Shown here: piece by piece, positions 1-11,875 of the stretch
How the letters are laid out: every line of letters begins with the position of its first letter
Numbering within the stretch: the first letter of the stretch is position 1
Source of the DNA: Paraphysoderma sedebokerense
Taxonomy: Eukaryota > Blastocladiomycota > Physodermatomycetes > Physodermatales > Physodermataceae
Direction: 5' to 3'
NCBI GenBank assembly: GCA_025602915.1
Contig: JAHLJZ010000058.1
Coordinates: 1-64,000 of the forward strand
Length of the DNA stretch: 64,000 bases
The notes under the pieces: generated by a model
What the model was told of the DNA's origin: nothing
Databases searched by the model: none
The model's input: the letters and a program-made list of their open reading frames with translations, nothing else
Position numbers and translations under genes: made by a program

Positions 1-1587
1 AAGGATCACACGAACGCGCCAGTAATACTGGTCTTCAAGTTGTGTGGGCTGTCCTTGGAGGACTCTGTAAAACGATTGGGGATAGCGCAAGTAGGAGATA
101 TTGGAAAACAATTGGTAGGTAGATCATGTCAAACAATTTCTGGGACCTGATCATGTTCATCGCCGAAGATTCTTCGAAAATATTTGACTGTTTGTACTGA
201 TTGCTTTCCAATTTCTCTCACTTGACCAACTCCCAATCGTTTAAAATAGTTCTCTAAAGAGAGCACACACAGCCTTGAGCACCAGTATAACTAGCGGGTT
301 GGGTTGGGGATCCTGTGCGATATCAACAAAGGGAACTAGTCCTTAATCACTATGATTCGCATGACGGTATAGACAGGATTCAAAAATGCTTCAATGCTTC
401 AATTCTCAAGACGAGGAAGGAACTTAAGAATTGAATTATGAAGTGTATGATAGTGGATTGGGTTCTTGTGAATTCGAGTAATCTTGTTCTCCGGAAACGT
501 GATGATGACATCGAGTGACTTTTGAAACGCTGAGTTTGAGTGGACAGCTATTCAGGAAGTTTTCGAGCTTTCTGAAAAAAGAATTGCTATAAGGGACTAT
601 AGTAGTATAAGTTACCGTTGGTGGTAGGATATAATGTGAATTCGAGAGGAGTAGGTTTTGTGGATGGATATGAGATGAACATCGCTGTGCAAGTCTCGCA
701 TTTGTTCCTTCTCTGATTTTCTTTTCCCAAAGACGCGTGACCCAGTCGTCCCCATTGATGACTAACAAAAAATCTATCAAACCACATAGGGTATAACCGA
801 AATAAGATCTGTGTCGGACTTCAACTAATAAATCATTTAATCCAGAAGCTTTGATTGTACCAGAAGTATTTAACATGTAGATTTTTCTCATAAGAATAGC
901 GGAATATCAACTTGTGCGGGAAATTGAAAACCTGTGAGAGCTAATGTACATCACGTCGGTTTTTGTGTCTGTATCTTAGTTATTTTGACTTTAATCGCGT
1001 ACATTCATATCTGGACGGATAAAGAGCAGTAAGACTCTTGAATTTGTACAACCTTGGGAAGTAAAAATCTCTCAGCTGAGTGACTGATAGTGATAATGCA
1101 GATGGAGCCTGCAGGCAGATATACACAACGTGCTAATATGTGTTTGCCCTCTTTCAACATTCGCATTGGTTAACTCGTGGTGCCCGAATTCTCATTGATG
1201 TATATAGTGCCGCCGCAAATGTCTTAACCCAAGTATAATTATCGGAAGTGGGACAAGAAAAGCTCCCATAATGAAGAAGCACATGACGAAGCACGATTAG
1301 TCGATTAGAGATATCTATGTTGGTTCTTCCCAGTATTCTGCCAATTTCTAATTTGACAAACATCGCAAAAAGTATCTGAGTATTTAGTATTGAATGCTTC
1401 TATGATGTGATTTCTATGGTTATTGTTGTTTAATTAACTTTGACTTTTTCTTCGATCGTTCTTTACGTTAATCGGGTAGACTATTGTGCCCTGCACTGAG
1501 AAGTTTTAATTATTCGCGCGCGAGTTTCGTATAGTTATTCGTAGGTTACCCCTTAATTAGATTCCCCTTCTTAACCGAACATAAAAA
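1..1587. other. Left flank, with a weak unrecognised candidate gene on the minus strand
   Basis: No recognisable gene. A minus-strand ATG at 891 opens a reading frame starting MRKIYMLNTSG. A possible donor follows at 782, and candidate downstream exons lie at about 720-610 and 560-390. More than one frame stays open across these exons, so no trustworthy model could be built and no family was recognised. The stretch 900-1587 is AT-rich, contains only short open frames, and presumably includes the promoter of the glycosidase gene that starts at 1588. Confidence 0.3.
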
Positions 1588-3038
1588 ATGCAGATAAGCA
1601 ATTCAAAGAAGAAACAACGCAGAATTATAGGTTATTCTGTGCTTGGAATAATTATTGCAGCGGCATTATCTGTTATTGTATTATACTTCAAAGGTTCCTT
1701 GACCAATTCTACTGGTTCGAGTCCATCTCAGAATGAGAGTAATCACGGCCCCGAAAACTCTCCACCAAAAGATCCTAACAATCCTCCCATTCCTCCGCCC
1801 TCTCCTGCTGGTTTATTAGACAAAAAGATTGAACCCTCATCATCGGGCAAAATATACTGGGGCGCTCATATATATGGTTCCAAGACACTTTATTTACCCT
1901 CTTCTCCGAAATGGTACAACGATGTTATAAAACAAAACGCAGCTGGTTTTGGCTGTTTTATGTTTGTACACTCAACCGATGGAGTAGAGGATGCGAAAAT
2001 GTTGTTCGAGTACGCGAAGGCGGTAAAAGAAGTGAACGCATTTTTACTGGTAACGTTGGAACCGATGGATGGATTGGGTATGATGACAGATGAAGTCAAT
2101 GAGAAAATAGCAGATCTAATGGCCCAAGTAAATGACATGGGGGTACCGGTATTACTAAGATTTGCACATGAATTTAATGGTATGAATAGATCTATTTATC
2201 CATTCAGGATTCCGGCCCTTTTAATATCAGGGAGTAGACCAATAGATATCTCTAATTTTTTCTTACTTTAGGACCCTGGTATTCCTGGGGTACAAAGCCC
2301 ACTCTGTTCAAAAAACATTGGATTAGTCTTACCAACGCTATTAGAAAAAAAGCGACCTTGACTTCAATGATGTGGAGTCCTAATAGTGCTGAAAATTATC
2401 CCTGGGCTGCTATAGCCGAAGCGAATAGAGCAGAGTTGGATACAAATGGGGACGGCCAATTAACATCTGCGGATGACCCTTATACTCCCTATTGGCCAGG
2501 CGAAGAAGTTCGTATTCATATTCAAAAATTCATAATGTACATGGTTGCGTCACAGATTTGGAATAATAATTTCTTTTTATATTCTTTATTCTTCTTCATA
2601 CTTCAGTACGTAGATTGGGTCGGTATATCTCTATTCCATTTCGGACAATACCCCTTCGGAAACAATACCCTCCCACCGTCAGACAAAGTCATATCAGTTT
2701 TAACCGGTACATCTACAACCACCCAATCATCATTCACATCCCTCATCAGTACGCGCTATAAAAAACCGCTGGCAATTATTGAAACTGCATCGACTTATTA
2801 TCCTAACGGTAATGGCAGCCAAGTATCCAATAAAGAAATAAAAATGAATTGGGTGAGTCAGATTATATCAGAGCAAATTAAAAGAGTAGGGGTTCGATTG
2901 GTGATGTGGTTTGATGCTATTAAAATGGAAGAAGAGAGCGGACAACTGAGGGATTTTGCGTTGACCAACGATACGGAGGTTTTGAAAGGAGTGCAACAAA
3001 TTTGGGACAGGAATAAAGATAATTTAGTGTGGTTGTAA
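1588..3038 (+). CDS. Membrane-anchored GH26-family glycoside hydrolase (beta-mannanase-like)
   Basis: Predicted 419-residue enzyme in three exons (1588-2179, 2272-2507, 2607-3038). The second intron is a multiple of three and carries no stop, so it can be mistaken for coding. A short basic N-terminus (SKKKQRR) and one hydrophobic segment at about residues 14-34 suggest a type II membrane anchor. A Ser/Pro-rich linker to about residue 80 follows, then the catalytic domain. Splicing intron 1 gives HEFNGPWYSWG, the GH26 acid/base motif with Glu195. LAIIETAS supplies the likely nucleophile, Glu335. GH26 enzymes cleave beta-1,4-mannans and related beta-glucans. Here the active site would face outside the cell or into the secretory lumen. 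The exact substrate cannot be read from the sequence. The start is the first in-frame ATG, just ahead of the basic stretch. Confidence 0.8.
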
Positions 3039-3532
3039 TTTCTTGTGAATCGAAGGTGTTAATGTTCGCGTTTTGTATATATCAAATGGTATAGCTGACC
3101 AGTTTCCTGTATTACATACTAAAATTGCCTATCAAGGGAGAAAGCCTCTTTTTACCAGACTCCGTCTTTCGAGTAAAATGGTCTCGAAGACAACTGATGA
3201 ATCGAACAAATTTCAATCTATACATAACTGTTGATTTTTATTTATAAATTCCACCACCAAGATAAACAGTCACACCACAACCGATGTACAATTAGCTGAC
3301 CGCATCTAACACGAATATTTGACATCTCACAGCAATCACGATCAACTCAAAGCTTTGACAAGATAGTAAACCATTCGAATTGAAAAATTGAAATTACAGC
3401 GAAAAATTTTGAGAAAACTAGTGTTGACGAAGAAGGGGGAAACCAAAGCAATGACTCGTGTGAACAAGCACATCTACAGCAGCGATTCATTATTTTCGGA
3501 TCCACCTTCCTATAACACACATTGTCATTCGT

Positions 3533-6500
3533 TTAAATTCCTTCGGGGAAAGCAAACTCAACAATATCATCTACTTTCTTCCCGGCGCTATTGAAGCCAA
3601 CTTTCAATCTTAATTTAACTCTCTCGCCCTCTGAACTCTTCAAAACTTTGATTCCTTGCTCCATTTTGCTACCTCCGGCGAGCACATTACTTTCCAACGG
3701 CTGCATGGCTAACTTCATCGTTTTTGGAACGGCGATTTGAAGATTGATATCCGAAATAGGTGCGGCAGTGGCATTGCTGTAAGATGCGGTGATAACGGTG
3801 ACAAGTGGGTTCGTAAGATCACGAGTAGGCCTGAAGGTGATGGTTAAAGTGGCAGAAGCGTAAGCTGTGAATGTGGATTGGGTAGGCGATCTCGCTGGGC
3901 TTGTGGCTGAAAAGAGTAAGCAAGAAATTTAGCAATTGAGATGAGTTCAAAGGATGGGAAACAATAAAGGTTACCATTTCCTCCCATCAACCCACCTAGC
4001 AAGTCGTTTCCACTGCTTTGTGGTTTCGGAGCGGAACTTGTAACTCCTCCCATCAACCCCATGAGATCCACGGGGGCAGCACTTTTTGGTTGAGCATTTT
4101 GAGCTGGAGCGGGTGCTCCACCGAAGATGTCAGCCATAATATCCAATGCATTTTTGGCTGGTGCGGCGGTGGGCATAACAGGAGCAGCTCCAGGAACACC
4201 GGAACCAAGGGAGAGTCCGCCAAGATCGAGAAGAGCGTCAGACGTCGTAGATTGCGAGGTTGGTGTTGCGCCTGAAGTCTTGTCCGACACTAGATGATAC
4301 GTTATTTACGCTCCAACAGGGAGGGGATGATATAGTTCAGTTAACGTACCAGGTGACATGGCTGTCTTGGGTTTTTCTTCTTTCCATTCCAAAATTGGCA
4401 TTCTTTCTAATAATGCAGCTCTATCAAAGTTAAGAGATCCGGTTAAATTTCACTTCATCCAGGCTCATAGTCGAATTCCAGATACAAACCTGACTCCGCT
4501 GTCTAGTCCAAATAGGTTAGTTAATTCCACACTACGCTGTTGCAATTCTAGCTGCATAGAGGTGGTGTGTTTCTTAATCAGATTTTTGGTTCGTCTGTGT
4601 ATTTGCCAACCAGAGGAATTGACGAGAAGATTGGCAGAGTGAGAAATTAAAAAATGGAACAACAACGAGAAAAAGCACACGACACGGCCGCTAATGATTA
4701 GTACTGGTAATAAATTGACGTAGAATAAAAGGAAGTCGCTGCACGTACTCAACAACACTGGCGTTGGTAAGCCTTCCTGTCAATTTACCCAATGCCATGA
4801 CTACATATTCTTTCACTATTGGTGTGGAGAATGGACCGGAAAGTACAGATTCCAATAATTCGAGGACTTGTTCCTCTGTTGGGGTCTAAAAGGGCCATCA
4901 TCGTCAGTGACAGAAGTCAAAGAAGAAACGTAACACCGACGACCTACCTCTTTTCCGGCGTCACCATCAACTTCTTCCCCTTCGGCAGCACCCAACAATC
5001 CGCCGTTCATGCCACCCTTAACCAAGACATCCCCAAACTCACCGATACACCAAACACCAGCCAACACCAAAGCTTCTTGGCTCATATCTGCTTTTAACGA
5101 ATGATATAATTTGTGAACGGCGTAACCTTGGAGTTCCGGAGTGTTGGTGACAAGTCGGATGAATTGTGAGAGAAGTGCCTCAGGAGTGTAAGATCCGGCC
5201 TGTAGAAAGTAAGGCGGCGATTACCAAACAAGTATACCAAAGTTGGAGAAATAAACAAAGTTCACATACCAATTTGAGGACTCTTATGAGTGTATCCAAA
5301 TGCCACCTTCTATTCGGCGCATACCATTTTGCCACATCGAAGAGTTTGGCAACCATCGATGTCTTGAATTCAACATCTGCAATCTCCAAGAAAGCTAACA
5401 ATTCGCGGACCATGACGCGAACGTTGGTTTCATTGACAATTGCGAAAGAAAGTTCTAGGGCTCGGCGCCGAATCGAGATATCAGGATCACGGAGACAATC
5501 CAGGATAGTCGACCGATGACGGAGAACAGATGAAAGATCGTGTGGAAGGCATAATGAGAGAGTTTGAAGAGATACATAGCTGAGATGAATACATGCAGAT
5601 GTTAGACAACAGGAAACTGAAATGTTTGGCATAAACGATGAATAACCAACCGAATGTTATTATCCTTGTTCGCCAAAAATTTGCCCAAAATATTTACAGC
5701 TAACACTCTCAAACTGTTTTCACTCTTCACATTCAGTATCGTTAACACACATTCGTACAGAATGCTGTTTCCAACATTTTTCGCTCCATCGGTACTAGTT
5801 GCAACTTGTGCTAGCACGTCATTCATGGCTTCGGAGGCTTCATTGTCATTGGCTCCAAGAAGACGAAGCAAACGCAGGATTTTGACTTGCAGGAAAGGAT
5901 CGGTAATACCCGAAACGTCGTGTTCAGGAGAGAAACCAGATGTTATAAGATTTTTCAGGTGGCGGCCAAGTGTTGGTACAGACTAAGGGACAACGGGTTA
6001 CCATGTCATACTCAAAATACGTTTGGAGAGTTCAGAAGTAAGAAACCGCGCACGGGACGCCAACTAACCTTCCTGAATTCAACCAAAATCTCTGGGCTCA
6101 TTTTACACATTTCCATCACCAATGTGATGCCAGTCAAAAGAGCTCCATGATTGCGTTCGCTCAATAAAGATCGACAGCGGCTAAGGAAATTATCCTGTAA
6201 ATCGGGTACTTTTCGAATAATGCGAAGGGCAGCGAGAGCGGCCTGATTATGTGTGAAGTAATATCGTATTCGCAGAATCAACGACGAGAATCGTTTCGTT
6301 GTATCATAAGAAGAATTATATAAAAAATTTGTGGTAGAAAAAGATGAGGATTCCAGTTAGTCCTGAACCGACAAATTCCGAAAGACTCAGGAAAGGCGAG
6401 AAAAAAGAGCTAAACGGACCTTCTTTCTAATGTAACTGTTTGAGCTGCCCATTAATTTTTCAACTTCATGGGAAAGATCTCTGGACATCTCCACAGATGA

Positions 6501-7355
6501 GATGTTGCCTAGGGTGCAAAGAGCAAGACCGACGATATACATATTGGAATGATTCAAATCACTATTGACAGAGAAAGAAGACAAAAGTTAAGGAATATGA
6601 GTAAGAGAGGAAATGTGTTGGGTTTAAGCCGTGTGAGAGTCAGGTGTGTATAGGTGGATAAAGGACGAGGAGGCGACAGGGATGCAGTAGCGGATAAGAA
6701 ATAGCTCCCTCACGGAGCAAAAGCTGCAAGGGCAGAAACTAATAGTCGATGGTTCATCGGAAGATCTACGAACTTCGAGACCATTGATGAGTATTCGGCG
6801 TTACATCGTCAGCTATCGAGTATATCGTATCGATAATGTTATTCAATAACGTGTAATAGATGAATGCGTAGAGCTTGAATACCGCTATCATTCTCACAAT
6901 TTAAAATTTGCCACGACTGCAGATATAGATGTCGATTACGCTTTGGTACAACACGAATCCAAAACTCTTGCCAGCAAATACACCAAACCTGCCTCCATGG
7001 AGAAATAAAGAATCGAAAAGGCAACAAAAGGATACTTTTTCAAACTGTTGGTGACCAATGTCAAAGTTTCTTGGTTTTCGTCTAGTAGTAACATAATCCC
7101 CAAATATCCCAATCTTTTATCTGTGAAACGGGGGCTAGCCACGAGTTTGACACACTCCATTTGCCCAAACTGGGCAGGATAACCGAGCATGTGAATATAT
7201 AAAAGTTTAGCGACATTTATATGGCGGTATTCTGTCTGTTCTTCCTTGAAAGAAGTACGAATAGATGCGGATTCTTTGGCCACAACGCCACGTTCGTCGG
7301 CAGCTGTTTTGCAGGAGCGGATGAGACGAATGAAATCTTTTAATTTGAGAACCAT
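3533..7355 (-). CDS. APL4: AP-1 clathrin adaptor complex subunit gamma
   Basis: Gamma-adaptin of the AP-1 complex, which sorts cargo into clathrin vesicles at the trans-Golgi network and endosomes. The N-terminus [17 protein letters not shown] and the adaptin trunk ([45 protein letters not shown]) match the family closely. A Gly/Ala/Pro-rich hinge follows, with a clathrin-box-like LLDLGG (about 4230). The C-terminus is a gamma-ear domain ([12 protein letters not shown] ... [10 protein letters not shown]). At least seven introns interrupt the gene. The first, 6562-7035, is of the U12 type (see separate entry). Removing it gives TNSLKNDLNHSN, the conserved gamma-adaptin sequence. The stop is at 3533-3535. 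The gene looks intact. The symbol follows yeast usage and rests on motif recognition, not alignment. Confidence 0.92.
6562..7035 (-). other. U12-type (minor spliceosome) GT-AG intron in AP-1 gamma
   Basis: On the minus strand the intron opens with GTATCCTTTT at 7035 downward, matching the U12 5' splice site consensus (A/G)TATCCTTT. A perfect branch-site consensus TTCCTTAAC lies at 6595-6587. The 3' splice site CAATAG ends at 6562, about 26 nt after the presumed branch adenosine. Unspliced, the frame runs from SLKK into [10 protein letters not shown], which is foreign to the family. Spliced, the phase-2 junction gives SLKNDLN, a conserved adaptin motif. At 474 nt it is several times longer than most other introns in the window. 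Confidence 0.9.
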
Positions 7356-8449
7356 GGTGATGATTTTCTACTCTTTAACTGCGAATTAAGAGGTAGAGGC
7401 GATAATTCAAAAGAGATGGATCTCGAGAGATGAGGGTGGATTTGATGATGACGTGGGTTTGGAGCAGTGGGAGATACGTTTTTCTCGTTGAGAGCGAGGA
7501 GAGTTGGTTTTGCACGAGACAAGACAAGAGGACAATCGCTACAATATCGAGACTAAATGAAGGAGCGCTTTCGAACAGAGAGTTGTTATCAACACTACGC
7601 TCTTTTAGTTGTTTTCCCTTGCAGTGAATATTGATTTGATTCAGCTCCCTCGGATGTAGATTCTGACTGGGAGAGGAAGTTCTGTTCGGTAAGCATAGCG
7701 CACGTGACTTGAATGCATATTATCATGATAAGGGAAATAATTATTTATTTATCCATTTACCCTTGCAAATTTAAATGCAAAGTCTATGCAATTGGATTGC
7801 CTACGGGAAACAGCTATCCTGCAGCGTGAGGTATATGACCTTAGTCAAGACGTCATGAATGAAATGCTGTATACTTGTAGAATCAAATAAACATTAGAGG
7901 CAATAAGAACAATAAACCTTCTTCATAGTAGATGAGCGCACCGGCTGCAACGCTATATCCATGTCATAGGTGGCAATTGGCAAACTGGTACAACCAAGCA
8001 CGAACGCTGGCAACACAGAATTTGCGGTTAAATTGGCAAGGGTGTGACATTGTCGTCTGCTCCTGTTGTCTATTCGTTGCCACCCCCGCTTCTGTCATGA
8101 CTGTAATTAGGATTGTGGGCAACGGTGAGAGGGCGGCACTTCTCCACCATCCAAGCTCCCTCTTGTGCGATGGCATACTGACGGCATCCTCCATGTTTCC
8201 ATATTTATCCATGTTTAATGATAATCCGTAATGTTCGGGCACTAGGCTAGCCTCGTTCACAGCGGTTCACTGTGTGCACAATTGGTTCACAGGCACGTCC
8301 GGGCATACAGAGATATACGTTCCACGAGAGCAGATGTTCAAATACGATATAATCCCTCCCCTCTATCGCTTCTATCAATTCTAAAATTCAAATTTATTGT
8401 CGCTTTAACTTATTATTAGATTTGAATTTCAGCTCAAAGTATATAAGAG
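7356..8449. other. Intergenic region between divergent genes
   Basis: About 1.1 kb separates the AP-1 gamma start (minus) from the next plus-strand start at 8450, so it should hold two divergent promoters. A TATA-like TATATAAG lies just upstream of the ATG at 8450. Open frames on both strands at 7932-8260 are short, overlap one another and resemble nothing recognised. I see no RNA gene or repeat here. Confidence 0.4.
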
Positions 8450-8955
8450 ATGCCGACAACCATCCCCAAGGACCATCCGAACTTGCTGTTCGTCAACGCA
8501 ATGCTCAACTCTTGTCAAGAGTTCAACGCTAAGCTCAATCGCGAACTATTCAGAAATTGTCAGTCGATATGTAAATCCGAACAGAGAAGCGACGCTATCA
8601 TCGTCTTGCTTTTATATTGCTTGCAATTCTTGCCCAGTAACTGGTCATCTGGTAGGTCTTTCTGGTACAAAGTGCAATTTTATCCCCCTGAAATGTCCAC
8701 ATTTGTCAGCGGGACAATAGCATGATACAGTTGCTGTAAATTCAAACTAACCATCATGGCAATACCACAGAGGACAAAATAGAAACCTTGCAATACAACT
8801 GGTCCGCAACTCATATTCGGGATAAAATTTTCAAAAAGAAGGTCTTTCCCTCCTTTGGTGGTTTACCTTCAACATATCCCCGCTCAAGCGTAAGCTTCTT
8901 TCATTCTTTTCAATGCTCTTCAATATTATCGAAGCCAGACATAACTCTAAAATAA
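8450..8955 (+). CDS. Unrecognised protein; possibly the 5' exons of the next gene
   Basis: The ATG at 8450 opens a frame to a good donor at 8652 (GTAGGT). Acceptor CAG at 8770 continues it in phase as DKIETLQYNWSATHIRD up to about 8890. Reading on, the frame stops at 8953-8955. Alternatively a donor GTAAGC at 8891 could join, in phase, to an acceptor at about 9127 inside the following long frame, making one gene ending at 11262. Only 84 bases separate this stop from the ATG at 9040, which leaves little room for a second promoter and favours the single-gene model. The predicted sequence is mostly polar with one Leu-rich stretch (IVLLLYCLQFL). No family was recognised. Confidence 0.45.
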
Positions 8956-9039
8956 TAATCTCATTTTGTATCTTATCGTCTTCTATCGAATCTCATATAT
9001 CGTGATGTCGACACAAATTCAATTGTTGTTCAACACACA

Positions 9040-11262
9040 ATGTTCAACTCGCACAACTTCAATCTGCATTCTCCACCTGACAATACCCCTATTGACTTTC
9101 CCCTCTACAACCCCACCTTCAATCATCAGCCTACCCTTGACAACCAATGGTCCGTCACTCACACTCTTCAGCATATCTCGTCTACACCAACTTACCAACA
9201 ACTATTCGATCAGTCGTATACAATACAATCAAGAGCGCAATTCTGCGTCAAGTTGGTATACTACCTCAATAAGGTGAAGATTCCTGCAAAACTCGCTGCT
9301 GTGGAATTACAATCTATAGATGGAACCACCTCGACAGTCATTATGGGAGCGAGTGAAGCAATAGTGAACGCAAATCAGACGCAGAATACAGAAGACGCTA
9401 ATATCAACGCCTCACTATATTCCAGCCTTGATAACAGCCATTCTACTGCGGCATTGAATGCTTCGTTTAATTCAGCTTTAACGTTCGGCTCCATTGACAA
9501 GTTCAGTCATTTAGAGTCCCAGTCACAATCGATAAATTTGGAGAATCTCGAAGCATTATCAATACTGAATCTCTCCGAATTAGCTGACACAGTGTCATAT
9601 GCGACCCCCGAATTTAATAATAATAAACGGAAACCAGCTTCTCCGCCTCACTCTGACTTTGTCGGTCAGACCAATCATCCTTCTCAGATAGTCACAAAAC
9701 GACCGCGAACTATATCTGCTCCAGAGCCAATGAGCCAACTGTCTCCGACTGGTTCAGTCTTTTCTACTCTGTCAGATCCTGGTTACTCTACTGTTATGCA
9801 CGGTAATTCCACACCACAATCTGTTGAAAAACCGAAGGGAAGACATAGATCGAAACATGCTCAAAAGCGCCGTCCTCCTAATCCCTTAAGCGTCTCCTCT
9901 ATGGTCAAGCCACAGTCCGAACCGGCTCACCTAAACTTTTCTTTGAAATCCCCAATTGCTCCTCCACCACCGAACCCAAAAGTTGCGATTGATCGATACT
10001 GTCCTCCTGATCAATTTACAGCAGGTCAATCTACTTCTGCTTCATACACTACCTTTCCTATCTCTCCTACTTCTACCCCGGGTGAATTAGCCAGATATTT
10101 GGCACAACAGCCGCAACCGGAAGCATTTTTGACGAAAGCTAAATTAGAAGAGTTAGAGAAAGTGAAGGAACAAGAATATGAAGCATTCTTGAAGAGTAAA
10201 TTGGGCCCGACGCCGCTCGAGGTAATTAAGAGCTCGCAGCACGGAAATGCCGAAACAGAAAAAGCAGACAGCAAATACAGTAATGGAAGAAGAATGAGTC
10301 ATGAAGAATGCTTACAGGCTGCCGAGAGGTTGCGAAAGGAATTATGGGGCAACCAAGAGGTTTCGATGCAGAACGGCAATTCTGATGCAAACCAACATAC
10401 TACGAGTATATCTCCAATAACCAGGTTTTTACAAGGGCTTCAAACGAATACAAGTACTTCCGACAATTCGCATTACCTGAACGCACCGACTCACTCGAAC
10501 ACTTTGATAGAGTTCGCTCACCCAGAAATAGCACTTCAACACCGCGGAAATGAAATCCATAATGCACCAGTTCATAATCCTAATCAATTTGCTCAATATG
10601 ACAGTCGTGCGCAACAGAATTATAATCCTGTCGAACTCCGGGCTGTCAATAATGCTGCATTGTTTCAACCAGGGCATAGCGTCTCGAATGCTCCGTTCTA
10701 TGAATTTATCAATTTAAACACAAACGGATCGAGTGGAGATGGTAACCAAATCATCGTCAGAAGTCAGCCACATGGTTTCGGTAGCAACAGCGGAAATCAG
10801 AATATCATAAGAAATGAGGTGTCCATATTCTCAACCAATTCATTCCCGCAACAACATCTTCCTCTTTCTTATCAATCCCTCTCGAATTCCACCCCTTCGA
10901 CATCCATTTTGCAGCAACACCAACAACTTGCCCGGAATGCTTCCCTTCGTTATGACCAAAGAGGATACCCCCAACCTTCCCTGTCCGAGATGAACTCAAT
11001 TTATCCCCAACAACACCAATTCCAGATTCCTCAACAACTGAATCACTCTCAGTTAGGATTCAACTATACCCAAAATCCCAACGAAGGAAGTTATAATCCC
11101 GGTTCTCTAACTTACCAGTACTGTACTCAAATTCAACAAGAACAATCTGAACATCAGATTGCATTACAATTTCAAAGTCAAATAACGCCAGATTACAATC
11201 TAAACACGCTAATGACATCCTCTGCACCTGCAGTAAGAGTGGAACCTGGATTCAGACAATGA
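9040..11262 (+). CDS. Large Ser/Asn/Gln-rich protein of unknown function
   Basis: A single uninterrupted 740-codon frame. The N-terminal ~90 residues look the most ordered (RAQFCVKLVYYLNKVKIPAK). The rest is low-complexity and rich in Ser, Asn, Gln and Pro, with a basic patch near residues 265-280 (KGRHRSKHAQKRR) that could be a nuclear localisation signal. An acidic/basic helical stretch lies at about residues 360-390 (LEELEKVKEQEYEAF). This composition is common in fungal transcriptional regulators and RNA-binding scaffolds, but no DNA- or RNA-binding domain is visible, so no function is assigned. The first ~30 residues may not be used if the upstream exons at 8450-8890 splice into this frame. 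Confidence 0.7.
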   Translation: MFNSHNFNLHSPPDNTPIDFPLYNPTFNHQPTLDNQWSVTHTLQHISSTPTYQQLFDQSYTIQSRAQFCVKLVYYLNKVKIPAKLAAVELQSIDGTTSTVIMGASEAIVNANQTQNTEDANINASLYSSLDNSHSTAALNASFNSALTFGSIDKFSHLESQSQSINLENLEALSILNLSELADTVSYATPEFNNNKRKPASPPHSDFVGQTNHPSQIVTKRPRTISAPEPMSQLSPTGSVFSTLSDPGYSTVMHGNSTPQSVEKPKGRHRSKHAQKRRPPNPLSVSSMVKPQSEPAHLNFSLKSPIAPPPPNPKVAIDRYCPPDQFTAGQSTSASYTTFPISPTSTPGELARYLAQQPQPEAFLTKAKLEELEKVKEQEYEAFLKSKLGPTPLEVIKSSQHGNAETEKADSKYSNGRRMSHEECLQAAERLRKELWGNQEVSMQNGNSDANQHTTSISPITRFLQGLQTNTSTSDNSHYLNAPTHSNTLIEFAHPEIALQHRGNEIHNAPVHNPNQFAQYDSRAQQNYNPVELRAVNNAALFQPGHSVSNAPFYEFINLNTNGSSGDGNQIIVRSQPHGFGSNSGNQNIIRNEVSIFSTNSFPQQHLPLSYQSLSNSTPSTSILQQHQQLARNASLRYDQRGYPQPSLSEMNSIYPQQHQFQIPQQLNHSQLGFNYTQNPNEGSYNPGSLTYQYCTQIQQEQSEHQIALQFQSQITPDYNLNTLMTSSAPAVRVEPGFRQ

Positions 11263-11875
11263 TTATACTCAGTTGTGTAGTGAACACAGATGTCTGCTTC
11301 GCAATTTTTCAATATGCAAATTGAAAAAGTCCGTTATGTACAAACTTTATTAGCTAAAATGTATTACTTGTCAGTAGATTTACAGTAAATAAGTCGGTTT
11401 ATTGAATAAACCAAGAACGTAGTTTCAGCTTTGTAGCATTTAAATGTAAATTGTATTATTTAAATTTATCAGTACACGAAATGTATAAATTGTAAACTCC
11501 TTTTTTTAACCTAACCATCATATGTCCTTTCCCACATCCTTCGTACATTGAATAAAAAGATATGTATTTATTAATAACACGAACAAGTGACACATCGATA
11601 TAAAAAAAATTCTAAACGAAAATGATACAAATAAACGACGGCACGGTATTCTGTATAAATTAATTCATTAACTTGTTGGAATAAAAATAATCAAAGGGGT
11701 ATATACATATTGAGTAACCTAACAATAACAATAAATCACGTATAAGGAGAATAAATAAGCTTCATTGATCTCGACAAAGGTCGGACACTTGAGAATGTGG
11801 AAACCTTTGAACGAACAAAAAAGAGTGGAAAAAACTCATATTGAATGGAGGTTCTATATATAAAGTCTGTTGTTC
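11263..11875. other. Convergent 3' intergenic region
   Basis: AT-rich spacer between two converging genes, holding both 3' untranslated regions. AATAAA-like polyadenylation signals occur on both strands. Nothing else was seen. Confidence 0.5.
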
